Assembly (NCBI GenBank): GCA_001417715.1
Contig: BBRT01000133.1
Span: 1-45,584 of the forward strand
Source: Candidatus Symbiothrix dinenymphae
GTDB taxonomy: Bacteria > Bacteroidota > Bacteroidia > Bacteroidales > Azobacteroidaceae
Direction of reading: 5' to 3'
Length of the DNA: 45,584 bases
Positions 34,050 through 41,683 of this stretch are shown here, in pieces (the stretch's first letter is position 1; every line of letters starts with the position of its first letter). A program made the translations under genes and the position numbers. The notes beneath the pieces were generated by a model. That model was not told where the DNA came from and did no database searches. It worked only from the letters and a program-made list of their open reading frames with translations.

Positions 34050-35099
34050 ATGGCACAACAAATCATCCGCTGCACACATGTAGAGCACGAATTAGCTCTC
34101 TTTTTGAAGCAATTCAAACAGGATGGCATTTTTCTGCTGACCGACGAAAACTCGGACAAATTTTGCTTCCCCCGCATCCAATCCGTCCCTGAATTGGCAA
34201 ACGCGAAGAAAATCGTCATTCCGGCGGGCGATGAGCATAAGAATGTGGAAACGCTTTCTGAGGTTTGGCAATTTTTGTCTGCCAATGCTGCAACGCGCAA
34301 ATCACTGCTAATCAATCTCGGAGGCGGGATGGTGACTGACCTCGGCGGCTTCGCCGCCGCCTCGTTCAAACGCGGCATCCCGTTTGTCAATATCCCAACT
34401 ACGCTGCTGGGGGCTGTGGATGCGGCTGTTGGAGGGAAAACCGGCGTCAATTTCAATGGGCTGAAGAATGAGATTGGGGCGTTTGCGCCTGCTGAGGCGG
34501 TGTTTATTGATGCAGCATTTTTCCGGACGCTTGACCATCAAAATTTGCTGTCGGGGTATGCTGAGATGCTGAAACATGGGTTGCTGTCATCGGCGGCGGA
34601 ATTATACAAACTGTTGCGTTTTGATTTTGACAGGGTGGATTATGCGCAGTTGAACGACCTGCTGTTTGAGTCGGTGCTGGTGAAAGAGCGCATCGTGCAG
34701 GACGACCCCAAGGAGCAGGGCATTCGCAAGGCTCTGAACCTTGGGCACACTTTTGGGCACGCATTTGAGAGCCTCTCTTACCAACGCAAAAAACCGATTT
34801 TGCATGGCTACGCGGTGGGTTACGGCTTGGTTTGCGAACTTTATTTGTCGTTCGTGCGGCTGGGGTTTGACAAAAATTTGTTGCTGCAAATGGCGCATTT
34901 TGTTAAAACACACTATGGCATATTCGCCTTTGGCTGTGAGGATTATCCGCAATTGCTCGAATTGATGCAGCACGACAAAAAGAATGAGAACGGGCAAATC
35001 AATTTCACCCTCCTGAAAGCCGTTGGAGAGGTCGAAATCAATCAGACAGCCGCCCAAAAGGATATTTTTGAAACATTGGACTTTTTAAGAGAAAATTAG
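34050..35099 (+). CDS. aroB: 3-dehydroquinate synthase
   Basis: 349 residues from MAQQIIRCTHVEHEL; a longer frame from 33987 crosses the promoter region and is rejected. NAD- and zinc-site motifs are clear: INLGGGMVTDLGGFAAASFKRG, PTTLLGAVDAAVGGKTGVNF, LSGYAEMLKHGLL and LNLGHTFGHAFES with the metal-binding His residues, then HGYAVGYGL. It converts DAHP to 3-dehydroquinate, step two of the shikimate pathway. Followed six bases later by ybeY, then tsaE. Confidence 0.95.
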   Translation: MAQQIIRCTHVEHELALFLKQFKQDGIFLLTDENSDKFCFPRIQSVPELANAKKIVIPAGDEHKNVETLSEVWQFLSANAATRKSLLINLGGGMVTDLGGFAAASFKRGIPFVNIPTTLLGAVDAAVGGKTGVNFNGLKNEIGAFAPAEAVFIDAAFFRTLDHQNLLSGYAEMLKHGLLSSAAELYKLLRFDFDRVDYAQLNDLLFESVLVKERIVQDDPKEQGIRKALNLGHTFGHAFESLSYQRKKPILHGYAVGYGLVCELYLSFVRLGFDKNLLLQMAHFVKTHYGIFAFGCEDYPQLLELMQHDKKNENGQINFTLLKAVGEVEINQTAAQKDIFETLDFLREN

Positions 35100-35105
35100 A
35101 AATTT

Positions 35106-35525
35106 ATGGCAATCATTTACAATGCAGTTGGGGTCAAAATACCCCTGTTTAAGCACCGCAAAACTACGAATTGGATACGAAAAGTGGCGGAAACCTATCA
35201 CAAAAAGATTGGCGACATCAGTTATGTTTTTTGTTCCGATGCGGAAATTTTGCGGGTCAATCAGGAGTATTTGCATCACGATTATTACACCGACATCATC
35301 TCGTTTGACTATTCGGCGGGCAACACTCTCTCCGGCGATTTGTTTATTTCGACGGAAACGGTGCGCTCGAATGCGGCGCAATACCACACGGACGAGCAGG
35401 AAGAATTTCGCCGCGTGATGATTCACGGCATTTTGCACCTGTGCGGCTTTGGCGACAAAACGGCGAGGGGAGCGGCGGCGATGCGTATGCAGGAAAATGA
35501 GGCGCTTCTTAGTTATGAGTTATGA
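35106..35525 (+). CDS. ybeY: Endoribonuclease/rRNA maturation factor YbeY
   Basis: 139 residues, family size. The zinc-binding signature is HGILHLCGFGDKT near the C-terminus (two His plus a third ligand that is Asp or absent in place of the usual final His). Upstream are the conserved YYTDIISFDYS and LSGDLFISTETVRSNA segments. It takes part in 16S rRNA 3' processing and ribosome quality control. Its last codons (SYEL and stop) are written by the TTATGAG heptamer repeat at 35513-35554. Confidence 0.93.
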   Translation: MAIIYNAVGVKIPLFKHRKTTNWIRKVAETYHKKIGDISYVFCSDAEILRVNQEYLHHDYYTDIISFDYSAGNTLSGDLFISTETVRSNAAQYHTDEQEEFRRVMIHGILHLCGFGDKTARGAAAMRMQENEALLSYEL

Positions 35526-35554
35526 GTTATGAGTTATGAGTTATGAGTTATGAG
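35513..35554. repeat. Six exact copies of TTATGAG linking ybeY and tsaE
   Basis: Perfect (TTATGAG)x6. It encodes the end of YbeY and its stop, and supplies the ATG of tsaE. Seven is not a multiple of three, so gain or loss of units changes the ybeY tail and the ybeY-tsaE spacing. Confidence 0.85.
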
Positions 35555-35978
35555 TTTGATTATTAGCGATATATTGGATATTCGGGGGGCGGCTTGTGAG
35601 TTTGTTGGGCTGATGGGTGCGGGGCGTGTTTTTGCGTTTGAGGGGGCTATGGGGGTTGGAAAGACTACTTTTATTAAGGCTATTTGTGAGGAACTTGGGG
35701 TGACCGATGTTATCAATAGCCCTACGTTTGCTATTGTGAATGAATATTGCTCTGAGCGCACTGCGGAGCTGATTTATCATTTCGATTTTTACCGCATCAA
35801 TGGTGTGGACGAAGCCGAAGCGATTGGAGCAAGCGACTATTTCAACAGTGGAGCCGTCTGTTTCATCGAATGGGCGGACAAAGTGCGCGCATTATTGCCC
35901 GAAGATACCGTGCTGGTTCATATTGAGGAGTTGCCGGACGGGGCGCGGGAGGTTTCGAGCAGTCGTTTTTTTGCGTAA
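35550..35978 (+). CDS. tsaE: tRNA t6A biosynthesis ATPase TsaE
   Basis: 142 residues. P-loop GAMGVGKTTF at about 32-41, then SPTFAIVNEY, HFDFYRI and CFIEWADKV, the standard TsaE order. It works with TsaB and TsaD to make t6A37 on ANN-reading tRNAs. The start is the last ATG of the heptamer repeat; earlier repeat ATGs run into a stop. Base use at the start is strikingly G-rich compared with the tail. Confidence 0.93.
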   Translation: MSLIISDILDIRGAACEFVGLMGAGRVFAFEGAMGVGKTTFIKAICEELGVTDVINSPTFAIVNEYCSERTAELIYHFDFYRINGVDEAEAIGASDYFNSGAVCFIEWADKVRALLPEDTVLVHIEELPDGAREVSSSRFFA

Positions 35979-36030
35979 GCCAGAGAAAACGAAGATATTT
36001 TGAATAGCGATGTAAAAAAAAGATGATTAT

Positions 36031-36762
36031 TTACCATTCACCAGGAAGGAAAAAATACCATTTTAGTTCGTTTGTGTCGCCCGGGTATGTGTCTATGGAG
36101 AATAGATTCCTATTCCCAGTATTATCTGGAACTTGTACTATATGTATGTTCCATCCTTTTTTTAATACCATATTGTATACCAGTGAGTACTCATCACCAT
36201 AATCATAATCATATTTACCAATTATGCTGACACTTTTATTCAAGTACATAAAATCAGCCACAAAAACAACTCTCCCATTATTTAGTTCATCCCGTGGTGT
36301 AGCGGAAGACAAACAGCGAAAATAACCTACTGGCTTTCCATTCTTGTACGCGCCCAGACTCCAACTATCCCACCCCCTGTATTTTGCTGTGGTATCGCTC
36401 ACTACTATAGGGTCATATATAAGGTCATATATCGAGTAGTAATTTGTTATTTTCTGGAGATATTTATCCGGTATAGTTTCTACAAAATTGAGTGTAAAAC
36501 CGCCATTTGTATACTTTCCATTTGCTACTACAAAGGTATCTCTTCCATAGGAATAGTCTGTAAACCAAATTTTTACTTCATCAATTCGTTCGTTGTAAAA
36601 ACTTCCATCTTCCACTTTTGCCCGAAAAGTATGACCATCAAAACTGCCGGAGGTAATTTCCTCGCCTTTTTTTTCCTCATCGGTTTCTGCTTCGACACAC
36701 CCAACCATAACCGCTGAAGTAGCGATTGCTGCCAGCCACAATACTTTTTTTGAAGTTTTCAT
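36031..36762 (-). CDS. Lipoprotein of unknown function
   Basis: 243 residues; lipobox MVGC with Cys about residue 22, then an acidic EAETDEEKKGEE spacer and a beta-rich body (SGSFDGHTFRAKVEDGSFY, EVKIWFTDYSYGRDTFVV, GRVVFVADFMYLNKSVSIIGKYDYDYG). The SFDGHTFRAKVE opening is of the kind seen in Bacteroidota surface lipoproteins with calycin or sandwich folds; no family recognised. Its promoter region (36849-36928) is duplicated upstream of the lipoprotein at 39299-39844. The HTH gene at 36920 lies directly upstream on the same strand. Confidence 0.75.
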   Translation of the reverse strand: MKTSKKVLWLAAIATSAVMVGCVEAETDEEKKGEEITSGSFDGHTFRAKVEDGSFYNERIDEVKIWFTDYSYGRDTFVVANGKYTNGGFTLNFVETIPDKYLQKITNYYSIYDLIYDPIVVSDTTAKYRGWDSWSLGAYKNGKPVGYFRCLSSATPRDELNNGRVVFVADFMYLNKSVSIIGKYDYDYGDEYSLVYNMVLKKGWNIHIVQVPDNTGNRNLFSIDTYPGDTNELKWYFFLPGEW

Positions 36763-36848
36763 AAATTTGTTTTTTTATTTTATCTGTTTTTTTGATGCAC
36801 ATCAGGGTACTCTTCTATCCCCGATAGCAAAGCCATCAAAAAACGCAG

Positions 36849-36928
36849 CAAAGGTAGATACTATTTCATTGATAATCACGAAATTTAATGGTAAATATTA
36901 CCTGATTTTCGGGTAGATTTTACCCATT
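36849..36928 (-). promoter_or_regulatory. Promoter and operator-like palindromes, copy 1
   Basis: TACCTTTG at 36849-36856, then GGTAAATATTACC (36890-36902, perfect inverted repeat) and GGGTAGATTTTACCC (36911-36925). The block matches 39874-39975 almost base for base, except for a 22-base insertion in the other copy. Stop codon of the HTH gene lies inside the last palindrome. Confidence 0.65.
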
Positions 36929-37156
36929 CTTCAACGTTTCTGCAATTTGTTGGGAATATAGTGCAAAAAAATCTTCCTCCATTGCGATGGATATTTTATA
37001 TAATAAGTCGGGATAAATATGCTTCTGTTTTAGAAGTTTATGCAAATTACTGTTGTCGTAATTGATTTCGCGGGCGAGCCAAGCAACTTTGCGCTGCTTG
37101 TCGTCTAATCTTTGTCGTATCGTTTGCCCAATGTGTATTTTTATATCTGTCGCCAT
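36920..37156 (-). CDS. Small helix-turn-helix DNA-binding protein
   Basis: 78 residues from MATDIKIHIGQTIRQRL (a longer frame from 37231 is possible but less likely). A XRE-like HTH is predicted: KQRKVAWLAREINYDNSNLHKLLKQKHIYPDLLYKISIAMEEDF is the helix-turn-helix with the usual SNLHKLL recognition helix. Proteins of this kind in Bacteroidota are short regulators. It lies just upstream of, and on the same strand as, the lipoprotein with the palindrome-rich promoter, and its stop codon is inside one palindrome; control of that promoter is plausible but unproven. Confidence 0.75.
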   Translation of the reverse strand: MATDIKIHIGQTIRQRLDDKQRKVAWLAREINYDNSNLHKLLKQKHIYPDLLYKISIAMEEDFFALYSQQIAETLKNG

Positions 37157-37403
37157 TTTGAAAATATAAAAGCGTGAAACTGCTCGTGATTGCTTACTTG
37201 CAAACTTTGGCTCTGCAAACCATTTACCCAAATAAGCTCGAACAACTCACACCCAACGGCGTGAATCTCGCTCACTTATTCTCCGGTAGAAATTTTGCAG
37301 ACTTCAAGTTTGAGAGAATAAAAGCGTAAAACTCTATATTTTAATCTGTTATACCTTTATTTGTTCTTTTTTTCATACAATTTGTTTTCTTTACTTTGGG
37401 TGG

Positions 37404-37435
37404 CAAAGGTACAAAACAAAATTTGTACCCGCAAA
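37404..37435 (-). promoter_or_regulatory. Minus-strand promoter without a clear gene
   Basis: TACCTTTG at 37404-37411 and TTTG at 37432-37435 with 20 bases between. Downstream are only an 11-codon frame (MKKRTNKGITD, 37341-37376) and, 250 bases away, the HTH gene. The original gene may be lost; 37157-37340 otherwise shows nothing except two similar TAAAAGCGT-AAAACT motifs. Confidence 0.5.
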
Positions 37436-37454
37436 AAATTGTTGGGAAATGCAC

Positions 37455-37501
37455 ACCAACTACCCCGTATGGGGTACAATTTTGATAACCCCGTACAAGC
37501 G
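37455..37501. repeat. Left half of a palindromic repeat split by the IS
   Basis: 47 bases identical to 10018-10064. Continues after the IS at 39018. The arm ATAACCCCGTACAAGCG reappears inverted near 39145-39170, so the uninterrupted element is an inverted-repeat unit of roughly 200 bases. Confidence 0.75.
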
Positions 37502-37529
37502 TAATGTCACTAATATACAAAAAAAACAC

Positions 37530-37537
37530 TACCTTTG
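37530..37537 (+). promoter_or_regulatory. -7 promoter box of the IS transposase
   Basis: TACCTTTG on the plus strand inside the left end of the IS, 20 bases before the transposase ATG. Confidence 0.55.
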
Positions 37538-37557
37538 TCGTCAAAAAACGACACATT

Positions 37558-38931
37558 ATGACATCGAATCAATCGTTAGCGTTGAGCCTTGCCTTTAAGC
37601 AAGCATTAGCAATGGATTTATCAGCTCCTTTTATGGAGGATTTTCCGAAAGAAGCAGTAGCTGCATTTGTTGAAACGTATTTACCGGGTAAAACACGGGA
37701 GAAAGTTTACACGATTCCCAACACGTTGTTTACCATGTTATTGTCTACTACGCAGGAGGATAAGAGTTTGCAGCAATCGGTAAACTTGTTCAAACATTTT
37801 TATGAGACGCAGGGGCAAAATCTCCAACAACAAGAACTCAAGTTGCTGGAAGAAGAGAAAGCTGTTGCTGCTCAAAGCCCTCGTCCGGCAGGTCGCCCCA
37901 AATTATACAAGAGTAAATTGCCCAAAAGCAAGACGCAGGAATTATCGAACAGCACGGTTGCCTATTCCAATGCTCGGGGGCGTTTGCCTTATGAATTGGT
38001 GAAATTAGTGTTTGATTCTTCGGCTGATTTTGGGGAGTTGGAGCAGGAACAATGGCATGGTTTACATACTTATATCACCGATGGCACCTACTTGCAATTG
38101 CAAGATACAGAAGCGATTAGGGAAGTTTATCCACCCATAGAAAACAATGGGATGTTTCCACAAGCACTTTTGCAAACATTTATCCGTCAAGGTAGCGGTC
38201 AGGTCAGCCAATACAGCATCGGAAGTCGCAAAGAGTCTGAATTGCAATTAGTTATACCGATGATAAAAACTCTAAAAGAAAATGATTTACTTTTAGCCGA
38301 TGATTTGTACAATACATTTTATCATTTTTATTTGATACAGAAGCAAAACGCACACATCATTGTTCCCGGCAAGCGGGACAGAAATTATACGGTTATCAAG
38401 CAGATAAGTCCAAACGATGAAATCGTTGAAATAAAAAAATATCGGCGACCGAATTATGTCAGCAAAGCGGAGTGGAAACAAATACCAAAATGTATTCGCC
38501 TTCGCCGGATTAGCTACAATTATACGACCAACAACAGCGGTTCAAAATCGGCTGTGCTTTATACAACCTTGACAGATGAAACAATTTCTGCGGCAGATAT
38601 AGTCTTTAAATACGGTACTCGCTGGGATATAGAAATTACGATTCGAGAGGTAAAAACCTTGATGGATATCAATGTATTGAGAAGCAAAAGTCCTGAAATG
38701 CTGAAAAAAGAGTTGTCCATAGCCTTAACGGCATACAATTTGGTTCGCAAAACCATTGCACGGTCGGCTGATAAAGCCGACTTTTCCCCCCAAGAGGATA
38801 TCTTTCAAAGGTGCGTTGAGATTAGTCGCCCTATTCTTCTTGACAAGAAAGGGAGGGTATTCTACCGATGGTCTCCGGGACGATATGGAAAAACTTCTAA
38901 AACAAATCCGCAAGCAGCTCATCCCATTTAG
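37558..38931 (+). CDS. IS4-family DDE transposase
   Basis: 457 residues from MTSNQSLALSLAFKQAL; an upstream ATG at 37504 falls within the IS end before the promoter box and is rejected. DDE features are HTYITDGTYLQLQD (first Asp), LLLADDLYNTFYHFYLIQ (second Asp) and the C-terminal Y-x3-R-W-x-I-E-x3-R-E-x-K motif, KYGTRWDIEITIREVKTLMD, with the catalytic Glu. It is the only gene of the IS and looks intact, so the element may still move. Confidence 0.93.
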   Translation: MTSNQSLALSLAFKQALAMDLSAPFMEDFPKEAVAAFVETYLPGKTREKVYTIPNTLFTMLLSTTQEDKSLQQSVNLFKHFYETQGQNLQQQELKLLEEEKAVAAQSPRPAGRPKLYKSKLPKSKTQELSNSTVAYSNARGRLPYELVKLVFDSSADFGELEQEQWHGLHTYITDGTYLQLQDTEAIREVYPPIENNGMFPQALLQTFIRQGSGQVSQYSIGSRKESELQLVIPMIKTLKENDLLLADDLYNTFYHFYLIQKQNAHIIVPGKRDRNYTVIKQISPNDEIVEIKKYRRPNYVSKAEWKQIPKCIRLRRISYNYTTNNSGSKSAVLYTTLTDETISAADIVFKYGTRWDIEITIREVKTLMDINVLRSKSPEMLKKELSIALTAYNLVRKTIARSADKADFSPQEDIFQRCVEISRPILLDKKGRVFYRWSPGRYGKTSKTNPQAAHPI

Positions 38932-39017
38932 AGAGCAAAGCCGACATTATACAAGGAAAACGAAAAAGGGTAAGTATCAGAAATATGCATGATAAAAATT
39001 CTATATTAGTGACATTA

Positions 39018-39185
39018 CGTACAAGCGAAGCGCAGTGCGGGGTGAGGCGACCACCCCACCCACAGCAACCCGTATGGGTCGAACATACAGGTTGCACACC
39101 TACGGTGTGCCAGAGGGGAGGCGAGCACTTGACCCCGCACTGCGCTATCGCTTGTACGGGGTTATCGAAATTTTACGCCTTCCGG
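39018..39185. repeat. Right half of the palindromic repeat split by the IS
   Basis: Begins with the second copy of CGTACAAGCG, then AGCGCAGTGCGGGGT. It contains GGGTCGAACATAC and CACCTACGGTGTG palindromic bits, and ends with ACCCCGCACTGCGCTATCGC, the inverted arm of the left side. After it, 39186-39298 has no gene. A 22-base piece at about 39241-39262 matches the HTH gene (37091-37112). Confidence 0.7.
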
Positions 39186-39298
39186 CGTAACAAGTGGAAG
39201 CAAAAATGTAGATATCACTGAAATTTGATGCGGTTGCCCTGGCGCTGCTTGTCGTCTAATCTTATTACGGTGGCTAACTGCCCAGTACATTAGGCTCG

Positions 39299-39844
39299 CT
39301 AATGCCTCACTACTGCCGTGCAATTGACATATATAGTAAATCTATCCTTATTCGCTACATTACCCTTGTATGCTACTTTATTGTTTTGGCACCAATCGCG
39401 GATTTGTGGGAACAATGAATAACTATCATTAATTCGTACAGTAATTACATACTGGTAATCATCACCATAGTATGGGCTAACAATAACGTCACCCTCAGCA
39501 CTGGCTGTTGTGGCATTAACCCCGTTGAACCTTTTGAGACTCAAATGCAATGTTGATTCCACATAATTTGGGCCGGTTTCGAACTTAGTTGTAATTTTTT
39601 GTAATATTAGCGTGTCTTTTTGCCCTGCACCTTGCTTTATGGTGATGGGATTTACTACTGCCTCGATATTTAACTCTGATATACCCACATTTGGATTGCT
39701 TCGTACATCAGTGGTGTCATCTCCCGGCAGTATAGTTTCATCATTGCATGACATCAGTCCTGTCAGGGCTAGTATCATAGCTGCTAATACCATCCCTCGA
39801 ACAGGATGCGTTCTCATAACTTTTTTGTCGTAATATTTATTCAT
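39299..39844 (-). CDS. Lipoprotein of unknown function
   Basis: 181 residues. After a basic start (MNKYYDKKVMRTHPVRG) there is a hydrophobic stretch and lipobox LMSC with Cys about residue 33; MRTHPVRG at 39817 is an alternative start. The mature part has an Asp/Thr-rich spacer (NDETILPGDDTTD) and a beta-rich domain ending VNCTAVVRH. No family recognised. Its promoter region is a near copy of that of the lipoprotein at 36031-36762, so the two are probably controlled together. Confidence 0.7.
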   Translation of the reverse strand: MNKYYDKKVMRTHPVRGMVLAAMILALTGLMSCNDETILPGDDTTDVRSNPNVGISELNIEAVVNPITIKQGAGQKDTLILQKITTKFETGPNYVESTLHLSLKRFNGVNATTASAEGDVIVSPYYGDDYQYVITVRINDSYSLFPQIRDWCQNNKVAYKGNVANKDRFTIYVNCTAVVRH

Positions 39845-39873
39845 AACTTAATTTGTTATTGTTTTTGAAGCTG

Positions 39874-39975
39874 CAAAGGTAGATACTATTTCATTGATAA
39901 TCAAGAAATTTAATGGTAAATATTACCCTAAAAAATGGTGATTTTTACCCGATTTTCGGGTAGATTTTACCCATT
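39874..39975 (-). promoter_or_regulatory. Promoter and operator-like palindromes, copy 2
   Basis: TACCTTTG at 39874-39881, GGTAAATATTACC at 39915-39927, GGTGATTTTTACC at 39937-39949, TACCCGATTTTCGGGTA at 39946-39962 and GGGTAGATTTTACCC at 39958-39972. Repeated GGGTA/TACCC half-sites suggest several regulator binding sites. Shares its sequence with 36849-36928. Confidence 0.65.
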
Positions 39976-40003
39976 TTTTCGGCTTAAAAAATAATTTCGA
40001 GCG

Positions 40004-40011
40004 CAAAGGTA
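40004..40011 (-). promoter_or_regulatory. Second minus-strand -7 box upstream of the lipoprotein
   Basis: TACCTTTG on the minus strand, upstream of the palindromes; could be an alternative promoter of the lipoprotein gene at 39299-39844. Confidence 0.35.
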
Positions 40012-40016
40012 CACAT

Positions 40017-40049
40017 TTTGCTATATTCACGAATAATGTTGTACATTTG
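40017..40049 (+). promoter_or_regulatory. Promoter of ribE
   Basis: TTTG at 40017-40020 and TACATTTG at 40042-40049 on the plus strand, 21 bases apart, 33 bases before the ribE ATG. Confidence 0.6.
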
Positions 40050-40082
40050 TACCCAAATTATGACGCAAATTTAGAGAAATAT

Positions 40083-40688
40083 ATGTTTTCAGGAATAGTA
40101 GAAGAGGCTGCTACGGTGGTCAACAGGGTGATGGAACAGGGCAATTTGCATTTGACATTGCGTTGTTCCTTTTTGGGCGAATTGAAAATTGACCAGAGTG
40201 TGTCGCACAATGGCGTATGTCTGACGGTCGTAAACCTCACGGAGGATAGCTACACGGTGACTGCCATCAAAGAGACGCTTGACAAGACGAATCTTGGGCT
40301 GCTGAAAATCGGCGATAAGGTGAATGTCGAACGCAGTATGCAAATGAACGGTCGGCTGGACGGACATATCGTGCAGGGGCATGTCGACCAAACAGCCGAA
40401 TGCACACAAGTGGTTGAAAATCAAGGCAGTTGGTACTACTCGTTCAAATATCACTTTGACAAGACCATGGCGCAACAGGGTTATATGACCGTTGAGAAAG
40501 GCTCCGTGTGTGTCAATGGCGTGAGTTTGACGGTGGTTAATTCGCAGGACGCCGGTTTTCAGGTGGCAATCATCCCCTACACCTACGAATTTACCAATTT
40601 TCATCAAATAAACGCGGGTACAATCGTTAATCTGGAATTTGACATCATAGGCAAATATCTAAGCAAACTAAACAAATTCAACGCATGA
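40083..40688 (+). CDS. ribE: Riboflavin synthase, alpha subunit
   Basis: 201 residues from MFSGIVEEAA, the conserved start of the family (ATG 40083; a frame to 40047 crosses the promoter). The two lumazine-binding repeats are visible: QSVSHNGVCLTVVNLTEDSYTV with GDKVNVERSMQMNGRLDGHIVQGHVDQTA, and later EKGSVCVNGVSLTVVNSQDAGF with GTIVNLEFDIIGKYL. It makes riboflavin from two 6,7-dimethyl-8-ribityllumazine molecules. Its stop overlaps the next ATG by four bases. Confidence 0.95.
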   Translation: MFSGIVEEAATVVNRVMEQGNLHLTLRCSFLGELKIDQSVSHNGVCLTVVNLTEDSYTVTAIKETLDKTNLGLLKIGDKVNVERSMQMNGRLDGHIVQGHVDQTAECTQVVENQGSWYYSFKYHFDKTMAQQGYMTVEKGSVCVNGVSLTVVNSQDAGFQVAIIPYTYEFTNFHQINAGTIVNLEFDIIGKYLSKLNKFNA

Positions 40689-41656
40689 AAAGCCGAAGGT
40701 CATTCGCTCTCATCTGCATCCTGCTAACTGCAAACTGGTCTCCGGTCACCGGTCACTGGTTTCCGGCTACTGCACAGCAGTTAAATAAAGCGTTGACCTA
40801 CAAAAAATACACATTGGACGACACCTATAACTACAAAAGCCATGCACGCGAATTTCAATGGGACAAAATAAAAGCAAATTTGGCAGAGGTTGACCAATTT
40901 TACCTCGCTATCGGCGAATCATGGGGCATTTTGAAAAATAAAAGCAATGAACGCGGAGAACCCCCTTTGCCCCGCAACAGCAAAAGGAACGAATACCAGA
41001 CGATGACCGATAGCTACGGTAAGGAGCGCGACCAAGCCATTCCGCTGTATTTGCCCAAGGATTTGAAGGTGCCCGAACGCTATGGGAGCGACGGTTCGCT
41101 GGTAAAAATCATTGGGAAGCAAGAGGGTTTTAGCATTGTAAAGATGTTTAATATGGACAAAATATACAGGATACCCTCACAATATGTTTACCAAATGTCG
41201 AAAGACACCGGATTTGAAAAGGTGGTGGTCGTTGACCGCAAAAATCAAAACATCTCCACGTATGAAAAAGTGAATGCCGATTGGGTGGTGCGTAGCATGA
41301 ACCCCTGCACCACCGGCGCACACCGACCACCCTATCAACATCCAACACCATTGGGCATGTTCGTCATCCAAAACAAGGTGAAAGTGATGCCATTTTGTAA
41401 GGACGGAACACGGGAAATCGGCGGCTGGGCACCTTGGGCAAGTCGTTTTTCTGAAGGAGCTTACCTCCACGGGGTGCCGGTGGGTGCTTCCGACTCAACG
41501 CTTCATTTGGCTTCGGAAAAGAATATTGTGGAGTTTCGCTCATCGTTGGGCACCATCCCCCTGTCGCATGCCTGTGTGCGTAATGCCTCCTCACACGCAA
41601 AATTTATTTACGACAAATTTCCGCCGGAAGAGACATTAGTTTTTGTGATTGAATGA
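40685..41656 (+). CDS. Secreted L,D-transpeptidase (YkuD family)
   Basis: 323 residues with an N-terminal signal (residues about 1-31, ending ATAQQ). The catalytic YkuD domain lies in the C-terminal half: GMFVIQNKV, then EGAYLHGVPVGASDS (His), and IPLSHACVRNASSHAKFIYDKF (catalytic Cys). The usual motif is SHGCVR; here Gly is Ala. The family makes 3-3 cross-links or attaches proteins to peptidoglycan. The ATG overlaps the ribE stop, so the two are co-translated, an odd functional pairing. Confidence 0.85.
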   Translation: MKSRRSFALICILLTANWSPVTGHWFPATAQQLNKALTYKKYTLDDTYNYKSHAREFQWDKIKANLAEVDQFYLAIGESWGILKNKSNERGEPPLPRNSKRNEYQTMTDSYGKERDQAIPLYLPKDLKVPERYGSDGSLVKIIGKQEGFSIVKMFNMDKIYRIPSQYVYQMSKDTGFEKVVVVDRKNQNISTYEKVNADWVVRSMNPCTTGAHRPPYQHPTPLGMFVIQNKVKVMPFCKDGTREIGGWAPWASRFSEGAYLHGVPVGASDSTLHLASEKNIVEFRSSLGTIPLSHACVRNASSHAKFIYDKFPPEETLVFVIE

Positions 41657-41683
41657 TTAAAAATGATTTAAAATTATAGCATT

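Larger units (their letters stand above)
37502..39017 (+). mobile_element. Complete IS4-family insertion sequence, 1516 bp
   Basis: Perfect 16-base terminal inverted repeats (TAATGTCACTAATATA at 37502-37517 and its reverse at 39002-39017) flanked by a perfect 10-base target duplication, CGTACAAGCG, at 37492-37501 and 39018-39027. It contains one intact transposase gene. It sits inside a palindromic repeat whose uninterrupted counterpart is at 10018. Confidence 0.95.

Noticed and set aside
37341-37556. 71-codon minus-strand frame across the IS left end
   Set aside because: It spans the IS/repeat junction and begins inside the IS, so it cannot be an ancestral gene; only the tail MKKRTNKGITD lies in host DNA.
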